NCBI GenBank assembly: GCA_028532815.1
Contig: JAQQAS010000001.1
Span: 1 to 40,569, forward strand
Reading direction: 5' to 3'
Length of the DNA: 40,569 nt
Source of the DNA: Pleomorphochaeta sp.
GTDB taxonomy: Bacteria; Spirochaetota; Spirochaetia; Sphaerochaetales; Sphaerochaetaceae
Position 1 is the first letter of the stretch, and the number at the start of each line of letters is the position of its first letter. Of this stretch, positions 24,461 through 33,278 are shown piece by piece. The translations under genes and the position numbers were made by a program. The notes beneath the pieces are model-generated. The model made no database searches. It had not been told where the DNA came from and was given only the letters and a program-made list of their open reading frames with translations.

Positions 24461-26083
24461 TTAATATTTTATAACTTCATCTTCCATTTTGATAGCAGAT
24501 GGTATTTTTCCAAGTCCTGGCATTGTTAAAATCGAACCGGTTAAGGGAATAATAAAATTTGCTCCAGCTGATAAATTAACTTCTTTTACGGTTATAGTAA
24601 AATCCTTTGGTACGCCTAGAGCTTTAGGATTATCAGATAATGAATTTGGTGTTTTAGCAATACATACATAAGCATTATTGAAGCCCATTTGTTCATATTT
24701 TTTGATTTGTTCATTAGCTTTATCTAAGTATTTTACTTCTTTTGCACCATAAATTGTTTTAGCAATTTTTGAAATTTTATCTTTAATGGGAGTATTAAGT
24801 TCATATATAGGGTTAAAATACTCGCTATCTGAATTTACCATTTCAACAACTTTCTTTGCTAAATCAATAGTGCCATTTCCACCTTTAGAGAATCCATCTA
24901 AAAATGAAACAGTATAGCCTTCTTTTATACACCATGAAGTTAGAGCATCAATTTCATTCTTTGTATCATGATCAAAGTGATTTATAGCAACTACTATTGG
25001 AATATTATACTTTTTAACATTTTCAATGTGGGCTTTTAAATTACTAACACCAGAAAGAAGAGCTTCAACATTTTCTTTTTTAAGATCTTTGTAAGCAACA
25101 CCACCATGCATCTTAAGAGCCTTAACTGTTGCAACAACAACAGCCCCTGATGGTTTAAAATCTCCTTCTCTACATGCTATATCAAAAAACTTCTCAGCAC
25201 CTAAATCCGCCCCAAAACCTGCTTCTGTTATAGTTATAGGAGCTAATTTCATAGCTAACTTTGTTGCAATAATTGAATTACATCCATGAGCAATATTAGC
25301 AAAAGGGCCACCATGCACTAGAACAGGATTGTGTTCAACAGTTTGGACAATATTAGGCTTTAGAGCTTCTTTCATTAATTTCATAACAGCATTTGAAACT
25401 TTTAAATCCGCAACTGTTACAGGTTTATTATCATAAGTATAAGCTACAATAATTTTTTTAATTCTAGAGTGGAAATCTTTACTATTTTTAGCTAGGCATA
25501 AAATAGCCATTAATTCAGATGCAACAGTGATTACAAAATGATCGTCTCTTTCAACACCATTAAATTTACCAATTCCCACTTTTATATTTCTAAGAACTCT
25601 ATCATTCATATCAAGAGCACGAGTCCAAACCACTTTCTCTGGATCAATATTTAGTAGATTACCTTGATAAATAGAATTATCTAGAACTGCAGCTATTAAG
25701 TTTATTGAAGAGGTTAGTGCATGAATATCTCCGGTAAAGTGTAAGTTTATATCATCTTTAGGGGCAATGGATGCTAAGCCACCTCCTGTAGCACCTCCTT
25801 TAAGTCCAAATACAGGGCCTAAGGATGGCTCTCTTAAACAAAGCATAGCTTTTTGATTTATCTTAGCCATACCTTCAGATAGAGCAATAGCCGTTGTTGT
25901 TTTTCCTTCCCCAGCTTTAGTTGGAGTAATAGATGTAACTAAGACAAGTTTACCATTTTTTTTGTTTTCTAATTCTTTATTAATAGATGGATCTATTTTA
26001 GCTTTATATTTACCATAAGGTTCAATATATTTTTCATTGATTCCAACACTCTGTGCAACTTTCTCAATTGGTAAAAGATCCAT
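24461..26083 (-). CDS. fhs: Formate-tetrahydrofolate ligase
   Basis: Makes 10-formyl-tetrahydrofolate from formate, tetrahydrofolate and ATP, the entry to one-carbon metabolism and to the methyl branch of acetogenesis. The ATP-binding loop TPTKAGEGKTTT lies at residues 53-64, followed by REPSLGPVFG, the GGATGGGLA block and FTGDIHA, all diagnostic. HGGPFANIAHGCNS and ITEAGFGADLG are also family blocks. The length of 540 aa is close to the usual 550-560. I start at the ATG at 26083, preceded by TGGGGGT; the frame runs on to a TTG at 26098. The upstream gap carries a four-copy TTGTTGC array. Confidence 0.96.
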   Translation of the reverse strand: MDLLPIEKVAQSVGINEKYIEPYGKYKAKIDPSINKELENKKNGKLVLVTSITPTKAGEGKTTTAIALSEGMAKINQKAMLCLREPSLGPVFGLKGGATGGGLASIAPKDDINLHFTGDIHALTSSINLIAAVLDNSIYQGNLLNIDPEKVVWTRALDMNDRVLRNIKVGIGKFNGVERDDHFVITVASELMAILCLAKNSKDFHSRIKKIIVAYTYDNKPVTVADLKVSNAVMKLMKEALKPNIVQTVEHNPVLVHGGPFANIAHGCNSIIATKLAMKLAPITITEAGFGADLGAEKFFDIACREGDFKPSGAVVVATVKALKMHGGVAYKDLKKENVEALLSGVSNLKAHIENVKKYNIPIVVAINHFDHDTKNEIDALTSWCIKEGYTVSFLDGFSKGGNGTIDLAKKVVEMVNSDSEYFNPIYELNTPIKDKISKIAKTIYGAKEVKYLDKANEQIKKYEQMGFNNAYVCIAKTPNSLSDNPKALGVPKDFTITVKEVNLSAGANFIIPLTGSILTMPGLGKIPSAIKMEDEVIKY

Positions 26084-26134
26084 TAAATACCCCCACAAAA
26101 GGCTAAATTATTATGAGTTGTAATATAACATAAC

Positions 26135-26257
26135 TTGTTGCTTAATTTCAAAGGGTTTTAATGAAATAATTAATTTTTGCAACAAAAGTGTTGGATTAAT
26201 TAAATATTTGTTGCAATTTTATAATAAATTTGTATTTTGTATTAATTAATGCAACAA
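26135..26257 (-). promoter_or_regulatory. Four-copy TTGTTGC/GCAACAA array upstream of fhs
   Basis: The 7-base word occurs in alternating orientation at 26135-26141, 26179-26185, 26208-26214 and 26251-26257, with start-to-start spacings of 44, 29 and 43. The central pair extends to a perfect 10-base inverted repeat, TTGCAACAAA/TTTGTTGCAA. The array lies between the nicotinamidase-like gene and fhs, in the fhs promoter region. Cooperative binding of a dimeric regulator is the simplest reading. Confidence 0.5.
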
Positions 26258-26278
26258 AAATAAGACAATAAAATTATA

Positions 26279-26794
26279 TTATATAATATCAATTTGGCAC
26301 ATTTTCATCGCTTCAATAGCTCTTTTGTGGCTATCTGGGGTTACTCCTGCACATAGAGCTTCTTCAACGTAGATAGGTATGTTAAAAAAGTTTGCTTTCA
26401 TAAGTAAAGCATTAGAAATAACACAAATATCAGTACAAAGACCAACTAAAGTAATACTTTCAATATTTTCTTTTTTAGATAGATCTCTCATATAAGCTTC
26501 AAGCTCAACACTTGCAAAAGTTTTTTTATCAAAAGGCTCTTCTTTAACAAATTCAAGTAATTTATCACAAATCTCCCACCCATATGTATTTTCAATACAA
26601 TGAACAACTGGTAAATGTTTACCTTCTTCACTATTTAAATAATCTTTATCATGAGTATCACGAGTAAATAATACTTTACCGTCAAAGCTTCTAACTTTTT
26701 TTACAACCTTATCAACAATACCAAGAGCTTGCTTTGTACCCAAAGTGCCATCAATAAAATCATTTTGCATATCAATAACTAAAAGAACTTTCAA
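26279..26794 (-). CDS. Isochorismatase-family hydrolase, probably nicotinamidase
   Basis: Cysteine hydrolase of 171 aa that would release ammonia from nicotinamide in NAD salvage. The catalytic triad is D8 (VIDMQNDF), K90 (FDKKTFAS) and C124 (GLCTDICV). The D46/H48 pair and H60 near RDTHDKDYLNSEEGKH fit the metal site of this clade, and HCIENTYGW is typical of nicotinamidase-like members. A-GGAGG-type sequence precedes the ATG at 26794. The gene diverges from the truncated LarA-like gene across only 62 bases. Other isochorismatase-like amidases cannot be excluded. Confidence 0.82.
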   Translation of the reverse strand: MKVLLVIDMQNDFIDGTLGTKQALGIVDKVVKKVRSFDGKVLFTRDTHDKDYLNSEEGKHLPVVHCIENTYGWEICDKLLEFVKEEPFDKKTFASVELEAYMRDLSKKENIESITLVGLCTDICVISNALLMKANFFNIPIYVEEALCAGVTPDSHKRAIEAMKMCQIDII

Positions 26795-26856
26795 ATAAAT
26801 ATCCTCCTTTGATAAAATATATTTTAATATTTATACAATAGCTTTGGCATGATTAA

Positions 26857-27924
26857 TTGTCTATAGTAGCATGTAGTGGTCAAATTATAAATCATGATAG
26901 TAAAGATTATGATAATTTAGTAGATTTAGGAACTACAAAAAGAGGGGATCCTGTTTGGATTAATAAATATGTTTATGATGCAGATGTAGCTATACTTATC
27001 GGACATACAAAGGGTAATCCATATGGTGGATATTCTGGAGGTTACAAACACTGTGCAACAGGTATTAACCACTGGACAAGTATTGCAGCACACCATGTTC
27101 CAAGTGTAATGCATAGAAAAGACTTTACTCCTGTAAACGGTGAGTCTTTAATGAGACATAAATTTGATGAAATTGGTATGAAACAAGAAGAAGGAATGGG
27201 TAAAAAGTTCTTCTGTTGTGATGCTGTTTTAGATACAAAATCAAGACAAATTGAAATAAATAGTGGTTATGCAAAAGAAATGCAACCAAAGTCTTGGATT
27301 ACTGGAAATAAGAGAACTTATGTACATTGGGCAGAGAAAAAATATGATGTAATAGTATTTGGTATGCCTCAATTCTTCCACTATGGAGATGGAATGGGAA
27401 CCAATCCAATTATGTTCATGCAAGCTTTAAGTGCTCAAGTAATTAGACATAAGAGAATTATGAGTGATAACTGTGTAATAATTTGTAGTTCTTCATTAGA
27501 TGGTGACTTCCATGAAGACTTATGGCCATATACTCCAGAGATGGTTGATATATTTAATAACTATAATGTATTACCAGATATTAAAGATATTGGAGCTGCG
27601 TTCTCACTAAGACCTGACTTTATTGAGAAATATAGAAATCATCATGCCTTCCATCCTTTCCATGGATTTTCAATGATTTTTTGTGGTCATATTGCAGAAA
27701 TGAATACTAGTGCAATATACATGGTTGGTGGACAAAAACCTGAAACTGCTAGAATGATGGGCTTAAAAACAAGGGCAACTTTTGAAGAAGCTTTAGAAGA
27801 TGCTAAGAAGAAATATGTAGGACCAAATCCAAATATTTTAGCTCTTCCTAAAACCTTTAAAACTGCAGCTGTCCATTTATGTATGAAAAACGATCCTAAT
27901 ATTGGACCTGAATTTTGTCATTAG
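26857..27924 (+). pseudogene. LarA-family (nickel lactate racemase-like) gene, 5' truncated
   Basis: The frame matches LarA from about residue 115-120 on: INHDSKDYDNLVDLG, RGDPVWINK, GGYSGGYKHC and the C-terminal half are all recognisable. The N-terminal third, with the DHTRP motif and the GxHRP histidine, is missing in every frame upstream; a stop abuts the frame at 26854-26856, and the next gene starts 62 bases away on the other strand. The only early start is a TTG without ribosome site. The cofactor-linked lysine (GGYK) and the histidine 16 residues later are kept, but the histidine ten residues before the lysine reads Asn. The remaining 350 codons are intact, so the loss is recent or the fragment is still used. 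Confidence 0.68.
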
Positions 27925-27946
27925 AAATATAGATTGATTTGTTTTT

Positions 27947-27984
27947 GAGAGAATTATTGCTAAAGATTTGGCAATAGTTCTCTC
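27947..27984 (+). terminator. Hairpin terminator after the LarA-like gene
   Basis: The arms 27947-27960 and 27971-27984 pair over 14 positions with one mismatch and a 10-nt loop. A short T-rich stretch follows. Confidence 0.6.
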
Positions 27985-28053
27985 GTTTATAGTTTAACTT
28001 TTAAATGAATAATATAATGAAAACTTTCCAAACTTGGTAATTGTTTTACCTAT

Positions 28054-28084
28054 AAAAAAGCTCCCAATTAATATTAGGAGCTTT
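28054..28084 (-). terminator. Rho-independent terminator of the sensor-transporter-catabolic operon
   Basis: On the minus strand, an 8-bp perfect stem (28084-28077 with 28064-28057) is followed by six T (28059-28054). It lies just after the D-lyxose isomerase stop and ends the long minus-strand operon. Confidence 0.75.
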
Positions 28085-28112
28085 ATTTCCACTTTTTTAA
28101 ATTAATATTCCA

Positions 28113-28790
28113 TTATTCACTATATCTAGGATATTCATTACACAATAGTCTATAAGGCTTTTCATCTTCTTCAATTTCTGGAAATCTTCCCATTTTTTCA
28201 TAAAAGAAATTATCATTAACATCATCGTTACACATAGAGACTTCACCAATTAAAACATCTCCACCTTCAGTATCAAAGTCATGATATTGATAAGGCCAGA
28301 TTGTAATACTTTCTCCAGGTTTAAGATAAACTTTAGTTCCTGCTGGAGCTTTATAACTTCTTCCATCACTGTTTATAGTAACATCTTCTTTAGATAAAGA
28401 GCCGTCTTTTTCTGCATTATAAACAGAAATAATTAAAGTTCCTCCACCACGGTTAATAATGTCTTCACATTTGTAAGCGTGGTAGTGCATAGGAGCTTTT
28501 TGTCCTTCAAAAAGCATTAATAGTTTTTCAGCATATGGTTTTTCATATCTTTTATCATTTTGATTACCATTTCTCAAAGTGATTAGAGAAAAGCCAAGTT
28601 CATAAAAGTTGTTTAAACCAAAATCTGTAATATCCCAACCAAGTTGATTATCTCTAATTTCATCATACTCATGATTTTTTGTAAGCCATTGTTCATAACT
28701 GAAACTACAAAAGGGCGGAATACTAAATTTATATTTTTCTAATAAAGCTTCAAATCTTTTAATAACATTATTAATTTCTGATCTCTTCAT
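28113..28790 (-). CDS. D-lyxose ketol-isomerase
   Basis: Cupin-fold metalloenzyme that converts D-lyxose to D-xylulose and often D-mannose to D-fructose. Metal ligands are H102 and H104 (MHYHAYK), E109 (CEDIINRGGG) and H170 (YQYHDFD). The start MKRSEIN at 28790 is the family start and follows AGGAT; the longer frame to 28817 is not needed. At 226 aa the length is typical. It overlaps the PfkB gene by 20 bases and is the last gene of the operon. With the kinase and aldolase beside it, it would supply a ketose for phosphorylation and cleavage. Confidence 0.9.
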   Translation of the reverse strand: MKRSEINNVIKRFEALLEKYKFSIPPFCSFSYEQWLTKNHEYDEIRDNQLGWDITDFGLNNFYELGFSLITLRNGNQNDKRYEKPYAEKLLMLFEGQKAPMHYHAYKCEDIINRGGGTLIISVYNAEKDGSLSKEDVTINSDGRSYKAPAGTKVYLKPGESITIWPYQYHDFDTEGGDVLIGEVSMCNDDVNDNFFYEKMGRFPEIEEDEKPYRLLCNEYPRYSE

Positions 28791-29799
28791 ATACACATCC
28801 TTTTGAATAGATATCAAATAATTCCATTACTTTTTCATAACTCTTCATAGCAGAGGTTCCATCAACACTTGCAAGTGAACAAACAGCTGTAGAGCATGCA
28901 ACCTTTAAAGCTTTTTCTAAATCAAAACCTCTGTCAATTGAAATTAAGATTCCTGATAAAAAAGCATCACCTGCACCTGTTGTTCCTTTTATATAACTTT
29001 TGGGTACATCCAAAGATTCTGCTTTGTAGACTTTATTAGTATTACAATCTAAACCATAATTAAAGAATTTAGAATGAATAACAACCCAGGTAGTAACTCC
29101 AAAGCTTTTTATTTTATCAAGCGCTTTAATAATATTTTCTTCAATAATGTTATCATCACTATCTTTTATTTCAATACCACTGATGCTTTGGGCCTCAAGT
29201 TCATTTACAGTACAATAATCACTATATTTAAGTGCACTTCTTGCAACTTTAATTGTTGTTTCATCATTTTTAGATACCATATCAATGGAAGTTTTCATTC
29301 CATTTTGTTTGGCTAAATAAAGAAGTTTAGCAATTTTTGAACCATAGTCTTTATCCTCGTCCATCAACTTGCCAATTAATCCAATATATTCAACTTGAAG
29401 AAGAGAACCTTTTGCTTTATCAAGCTTTACACAATTAATATCGAAGTCTCTATTTGATGCAGCATCAAAGAAAAAAGTTCTTTGTTTAGTAGAAAGAGAG
29501 TCCATAACATGGGTAGTTGGAGTATTTTCTAATACAACAGTATTACTCATATCAATATTATTATATTTGCTAAACTCTTGTTTAATAAGAGATGCTCCCT
29601 CATCTTTGCCTATAACACTATTAACAACAATATTAATTTTATTATCTAACTTTGCTAAATCTAATATTAGATTACCAGAGCCTCCAATTGAGGCACTAGT
29701 ATCACTAATAGTTGCTAGACTACTTTCACTTGGATATTTATTAATGAAGTAGTGCTTATCTAAAATAACAGGACCTACTACAATAATTGATTTACTCAT
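28771..29799 (-). CDS. PfkB-family sugar kinase
   Basis: Ribokinase-fold kinase of 342 aa. SIGGSGNL near 38-45 is the sugar-binding segment, and GTTGAGDAFLSG contains the catalytic base D278. I start at the ATG at 29799; it overlaps the aldolase stop by 8 bases and GGAGT lies 11 bases upstream. The open frame to 29817 adds six residues within the aldolase gene. The protein is only loosely like ribokinase or fructokinase, so the substrate is uncertain. Its position between a ketose-forming isomerase and a class II aldolase points to a ketose-1-phosphate or ketose-bisphosphate product. Confidence 0.85.
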   Translation of the reverse strand: MSKSIIVVGPVILDKHYFINKYPSESSLATISDTSASIGGSGNLILDLAKLDNKINIVVNSVIGKDEGASLIKQEFSKYNNIDMSNTVVLENTPTTHVMDSLSTKQRTFFFDAASNRDFDINCVKLDKAKGSLLQVEYIGLIGKLMDEDKDYGSKIAKLLYLAKQNGMKTSIDMVSKNDETTIKVARSALKYSDYCTVNELEAQSISGIEIKDSDDNIIEENIIKALDKIKSFGVTTWVVIHSKFFNYGLDCNTNKVYKAESLDVPKSYIKGTTGAGDAFLSGILISIDRGFDLEKALKVACSTAVCSLASVDGTSAMKSYEKVMELFDIYSKGCVYEEIRN

Positions 29800-30673
29800 T
29801 AAAACTAAAAACTCCAATTGCTTTTTTTACATCCTCTTTCATAGCATTTTTTGCTATTACTGGAATGTCATGGAAGAAAATATTATCATCTTTACTCATA
29901 GAAGATAAATGATTGAATACTGCCTTACCACCATATAATGTCATATAGGTATAGTAATTGATTTTTCTAATTCCATTTGTAATTGCTGTTTGGAATTCCT
30001 CCTTTGAAAGACCAGAACCACCATGCATTACAAAAGGAATATCGATAGCTTCTTTTATCATTTTAATTCTATTTAAATCTAAAACAGGTTTTTCTTTATA
30101 TAATCCGTGAGATGTTCCAAAAGCGATAGCTAAAGCATCTACATTAGTTTTTTCAACAAACTCTTTTGCAAGCTTTGGGCTAGTATAAATATCATCTAAA
30201 TTAACAAAGCTTTTAGCTGATTCACTAACTCCTCCCTCTCCAAGTCCAATATCTGATGCAAAGATGTGTCCAAGTTCTGCTTCAACACTTACTCCTACAC
30301 TATGGGCAGCTCTAACTACTGCTTGAGTTTCTTTAATATTTTCTTCAAAAGAGGAGGCCGAAGCATCAATCATTACAGATGTAAAGCCTAATCTAATTGC
30401 TTTTATACAAGCTTCAAAGCTACTGCCATGATCTAAGTGAACACAGACAGGAACGCTTGCTTTTTTAGCAAAATGCAACATTATTAAGGCAGCCTCCTCA
30501 ATTTTCATTAAAGGTTCATGAACACCAGCATAATTTAATATAACAGGAGTGTTTTTTTCTTCAGCAGCCTCAATTATGGCTTGAGCACTTTCGAAATTTG
30601 GTACATTAAAAGCTCCAATTGCAATTGATTTTTCATTTGCTATTTTCATAACATCATTTAGATTTACTAACAT
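29792..30673 (-). CDS. Class II ketose-(bis)phosphate aldolase (FbaA/GatY/KbaY type)
   Basis: Zinc aldolase of 293 aa that cleaves fructose- or tagatose-bisphosphate, or a related ketose phosphate, to dihydroxyacetone phosphate and an aldehyde. D81 and H82 (HLDHGSS) are catalytic acid and zinc ligand; H189 (GTSHG) and H217 (MHGGSG) complete the zinc site, and E134 (AELG) is conserved. The usual NVDT/NVAT phosphate-site motif reads NYYT, which may indicate a changed substrate. AGGAAG precedes the ATG. Encoded with a D-lyxose isomerase and PfkB kinase, it probably serves this sugar pathway and not central glycolysis. Confidence 0.88.
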   Translation of the reverse strand: MLVNLNDVMKIANEKSIAIGAFNVPNFESAQAIIEAAEEKNTPVILNYAGVHEPLMKIEEAALIMLHFAKKASVPVCVHLDHGSSFEACIKAIRLGFTSVMIDASASSFEENIKETQAVVRAAHSVGVSVEAELGHIFASDIGLGEGGVSESAKSFVNLDDIYTSPKLAKEFVEKTNVDALAIAFGTSHGLYKEKPVLDLNRIKMIKEAIDIPFVMHGGSGLSKEEFQTAITNGIRKINYYTYMTLYGGKAVFNHLSSMSKDDNIFFHDIPVIAKNAMKEDVKKAIGVFSFNE

Positions 30674-30702
30674 ATATATACTTCCTTTTGTTTATAATAT
30701 TA

Positions 30703-31689
30703 TTATTTGTTTCTGTTTCTTAAGAAGTCAATAAATACTGCTAATAAAATAACTGTACCTTTAACAACATATTGCCAGAATGAATTAACGTTCATTAAGT
30801 TCAATCCATTATTTAAGAAACCAATGATAAGTGCACCAATTATAGTTCCACCAATTTTACCACTACCACCACTCATAGATGTACCACCAACTACAACTGC
30901 AGCAATAGCATCCATTTCAGCACCTGTACCAGCTGTAGGTTGACCTGAATACATTCTTGAAGCAAGAACTACACCAGCAAGTCCTGATAATAGACCAGTA
31001 TATGCATAAACATAAAATTTAATTTTTGAAACTGATATTCCACTGAAATTTGCAGCTTGAGTATTTCCACCTACTGCATACATATGTCGCCCAAATTTAG
31101 TATTATTCATCAAAAGTGCCGTAACTATTAAGACAAAGACTAAAATTACAACTGGAGTTGGAATAGGGCCTATATAACCGGCACCAATAAACTGCCATTC
31201 TTTAGAAACAACACGAACTGGAGATCCACCTGTGTAAACGTATGCAAGACCACGAGCAATATTCATAGTTGCAAGAGTTACAATGAAAGGAGGAATAGTA
31301 GTTTTTGAAATAACAGTACCATTGAATACACCAATTAATATAGCAACTATTAAACCTAAGATAATAGCTACAGGTATTGGAAGGGCATATCTTGCAACAC
31401 CAGCTGCTGCAACACAACCACTTAGAGCAATAGTAGATCCAACTGATAAATCAATTCCACCTAAGATAATTACCATTGTCATACCACAAGCTAGGTAGAG
31501 GTTAGTTGAAATTTGTCTTAATACGTTAAACATATTTCTTGAGGTTAAAAAAGCTCTAGTTGTTGGTGGATACACAGCCAAAAATACATAAAGAACAACA
31601 AAAGCTATAATTATACCAAGGTTTTCTTTTAAGAATTTATAAGAGCCTTCCTTCATTTTTGAAGATTGAATTGTATTAGTTTTTCCCAT
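30703..31689 (-). CDS. Sugar ABC transporter permease (RbsC-like)
   Basis: Inner-membrane channel subunit of 328 aa. GGIDLSVGSTIALSG near residues 78-92 and GGTSMSGGSGKIGGT near 268-282 are the hallmark segments of ribose-class permeases, the latter contacting the ATPase. It is the single permease of this importer, so the channel is probably a homodimer. AGGAA precedes the ATG at 31689. It lies 16 bases after the ATPase gene and 29 before the aldolase gene. Confidence 0.93.
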   Translation of the reverse strand: MGKTNTIQSSKMKEGSYKFLKENLGIIIAFVVLYVFLAVYPPTTRAFLTSRNMFNVLRQISTNLYLACGMTMVIILGGIDLSVGSTIALSGCVAAAGVARYALPIPVAIILGLIVAILIGVFNGTVISKTTIPPFIVTLATMNIARGLAYVYTGGSPVRVVSKEWQFIGAGYIGPIPTPVVILVFVLIVTALLMNNTKFGRHMYAVGGNTQAANFSGISVSKIKFYVYAYTGLLSGLAGVVLASRMYSGQPTAGTGAEMDAIAAVVVGGTSMSGGSGKIGGTIIGALIIGFLNNGLNLMNVNSFWQYVVKGTVILLAVFIDFLRNRNK

Positions 31690-31705
31690 TTTTTTAAATT
31701 CCTTT

Positions 31706-33190
31706 TTATTCTGCAGCCAAGTGCATGATATTTTTTTGAGTTAATTCAGTGTGATTTAAACAACCCTTAACATAACCGTGAGCAAAGACGTAAACTCTAT
31801 CACTCATGTTTATAATTTCCGGAAGCTCACTAGAAATCATAATGATTGAAAGACCTTCCTTAACAAGTTCATTCATAATTGAATAAATTTCAGCTTTAGC
31901 TCCGACATCAACACCACGAGTTGGTTCATCAAGTATTAAAAGTTTAGGTTTAGTTGCAAGCCATCTTCCAATTAGTACTTTTTGCTGATTCCCCCCAGAA
32001 AGGTTACCAACAGTTTGTCTTAGAGAAGGTGTTTTTGTATCCATTAAATCAATATATTCTTGGGTAATTTCCCCTTCTTTTTTCTTGTTTAATCTAATAC
32101 CTTTTATAAATTCACTCAAAACTTCAATCGTTGTATTATATTCAACACTTTGAATTAGGTACAATCCTTCTTTTTTTCTATCTTCTGGAACTAGAGATAT
32201 TCCATCTTTTAGAGCTTGTTTAGCATTTATATAGTGTTTTTTATCTCCTAAGAAAACAATATCACCACTATAATCTTTGGTAAGGCCGAAGAGACATTTT
32301 ACTGTTTCACTTCTACCAGCTCCAACAAGACCTGCAAAGCCAACTATTTCTCTCTCTTTAACTTCAAAAGAAACATCTTTAACCATATTATTGTCACATA
32401 AGTGGTTACAAGATAAGATTGTTTTACCAACTTCAAGGTAGTTTCTTGTATAATATTTCGATAGCTGTCGTCCAACCATCATATTAATAAGCTCTTCCTT
32501 AGTTGTTTCACTAACTACCTTTGTTCCAACATATTCACCGTCTCTAAGTACGGTAACTCGATCACAAATTTCATTTAATTCACTCATTTTATGAGAAATA
32601 TATATAATACCAACCCCTTTTTCTTGTAGTGTTCTCATAATTGAAAAAAGAAAGTCAACTTCTTTATCAGAGATGGAAGAGGTTGGTTCATCCATAACTA
32701 AAATTTTTGAATTAAAAGAAATAGCTTTAATAATTTCAACCATTTGTTGTTGAGCAATACTAAGATTTTTAATAAGAGTTGTTGGTTCAAAATCAAGATT
32801 ATAATCAACAAGGAGTTTTTTTGCATCATTGTTCATTTTATCCTTGTTAACAATGATACCTTTCATAGGTTCACGACCTAAGTAAATATTTTCAGCAACA
32901 CTCATATAGGGAACTAGAACAAGTTCCTGGTGTATAATTGCAATTCCATTTTGTTGAGCTTGAAGAACATTTTGAATATTTACTTTATTACCTTCAATAA
33001 ATATTTCACCTTCATTAGCTGCATAAATTCCCCCAAGTACTTTAATAAGAGTAGATTTACCTGCACCATTTTCTCCAAGTAGTGCATGAACTTCTCCTCT
33101 TCTTAGCTCAAAACTAATATCTTTTAAGGCGTACACACCAGGGAATTGTTTGTGTACATTTTTCATTTTGAGTAAAACTTCATTATCCAT
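31706..33190 (-). CDS. Sugar ABC transporter ATPase (RbsA-like, two nucleotide-binding domains)
   Basis: The 494-aa ATPase drives import through the neighbouring RbsC. Domain 1 carries Walker A GENGAGKST, signature LSIAQQQ and Walker B VMDEPTSSIS. Domain 2 carries the family-typical degenerate Walker A GLVGAGRSE, signature LSGGNQQK and an intact Walker B ILDEPTRGVD. Unlike the first ATPase in this window (7757-9265), the second-domain catalytic Glu is present. The ribosome site before the ATG is modest (GGAAT). The gene follows the RbsB gene after a long hairpin that may lower its expression relative to RbsB. Confidence 0.94.
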   Translation of the reverse strand: MDNEVLLKMKNVHKQFPGVYALKDISFELRRGEVHALLGENGAGKSTLIKVLGGIYAANEGEIFIEGNKVNIQNVLQAQQNGIAIIHQELVLVPYMSVAENIYLGREPMKGIIVNKDKMNNDAKKLLVDYNLDFEPTTLIKNLSIAQQQMVEIIKAISFNSKILVMDEPTSSISDKEVDFLFSIMRTLQEKGVGIIYISHKMSELNEICDRVTVLRDGEYVGTKVVSETTKEELINMMVGRQLSKYYTRNYLEVGKTILSCNHLCDNNMVKDVSFEVKEREIVGFAGLVGAGRSETVKCLFGLTKDYSGDIVFLGDKKHYINAKQALKDGISLVPEDRKKEGLYLIQSVEYNTTIEVLSEFIKGIRLNKKKEGEITQEYIDLMDTKTPSLRQTVGNLSGGNQQKVLIGRWLATKPKLLILDEPTRGVDVGAKAEIYSIMNELVKEGLSIIMISSELPEIINMSDRVYVFAHGYVKGCLNHTELTQKNIMHLAAE

Positions 33191-33236
33191 AATTTATTCC
33201 ATTTTTTATTGGTTTCTAATAACTAAAACTATAAAA

Positions 33237-33267
33237 TACTTAAGGAGTGAAATTCACTCCTTAAGTA
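33237..33267 (-). promoter_or_regulatory. 31-base palindrome (hairpin) between RbsB and RbsA genes
   Basis: Perfect 15-base arms (33237-33251 and 33253-33267) flank a single central base, so the RNA would form a long stable hairpin. T-rich sequence follows on the minus strand but without a clean T-run. It probably protects the binding-protein message or partially terminates, giving more RbsB than RbsA and RbsC. The ketose importer has a hairpin in the same place. Confidence 0.65.
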
Positions 33268-33278
33268 GCTGTTAAAAC

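Noticed and set aside
26084-26278. A tetrahydrofolate riboswitch upstream of fhs
   Set aside because: The region is dominated by alternating TTGTTGC words and I could not fold it into a recognisable riboswitch; a protein-binding array fits better.
26857-27924. A complete lactate racemase
   Set aside because: The N-terminal third with essential residues is missing, one metal-site histidine is Asn, and no ribosome site precedes the frame.
30703-33190. Certain assignment of the second importer to ribose
   Set aside because: The RbsABC likeness is strong, but pocket changes and linkage to a lyxose isomerase make another pentose or hexose equally possible.
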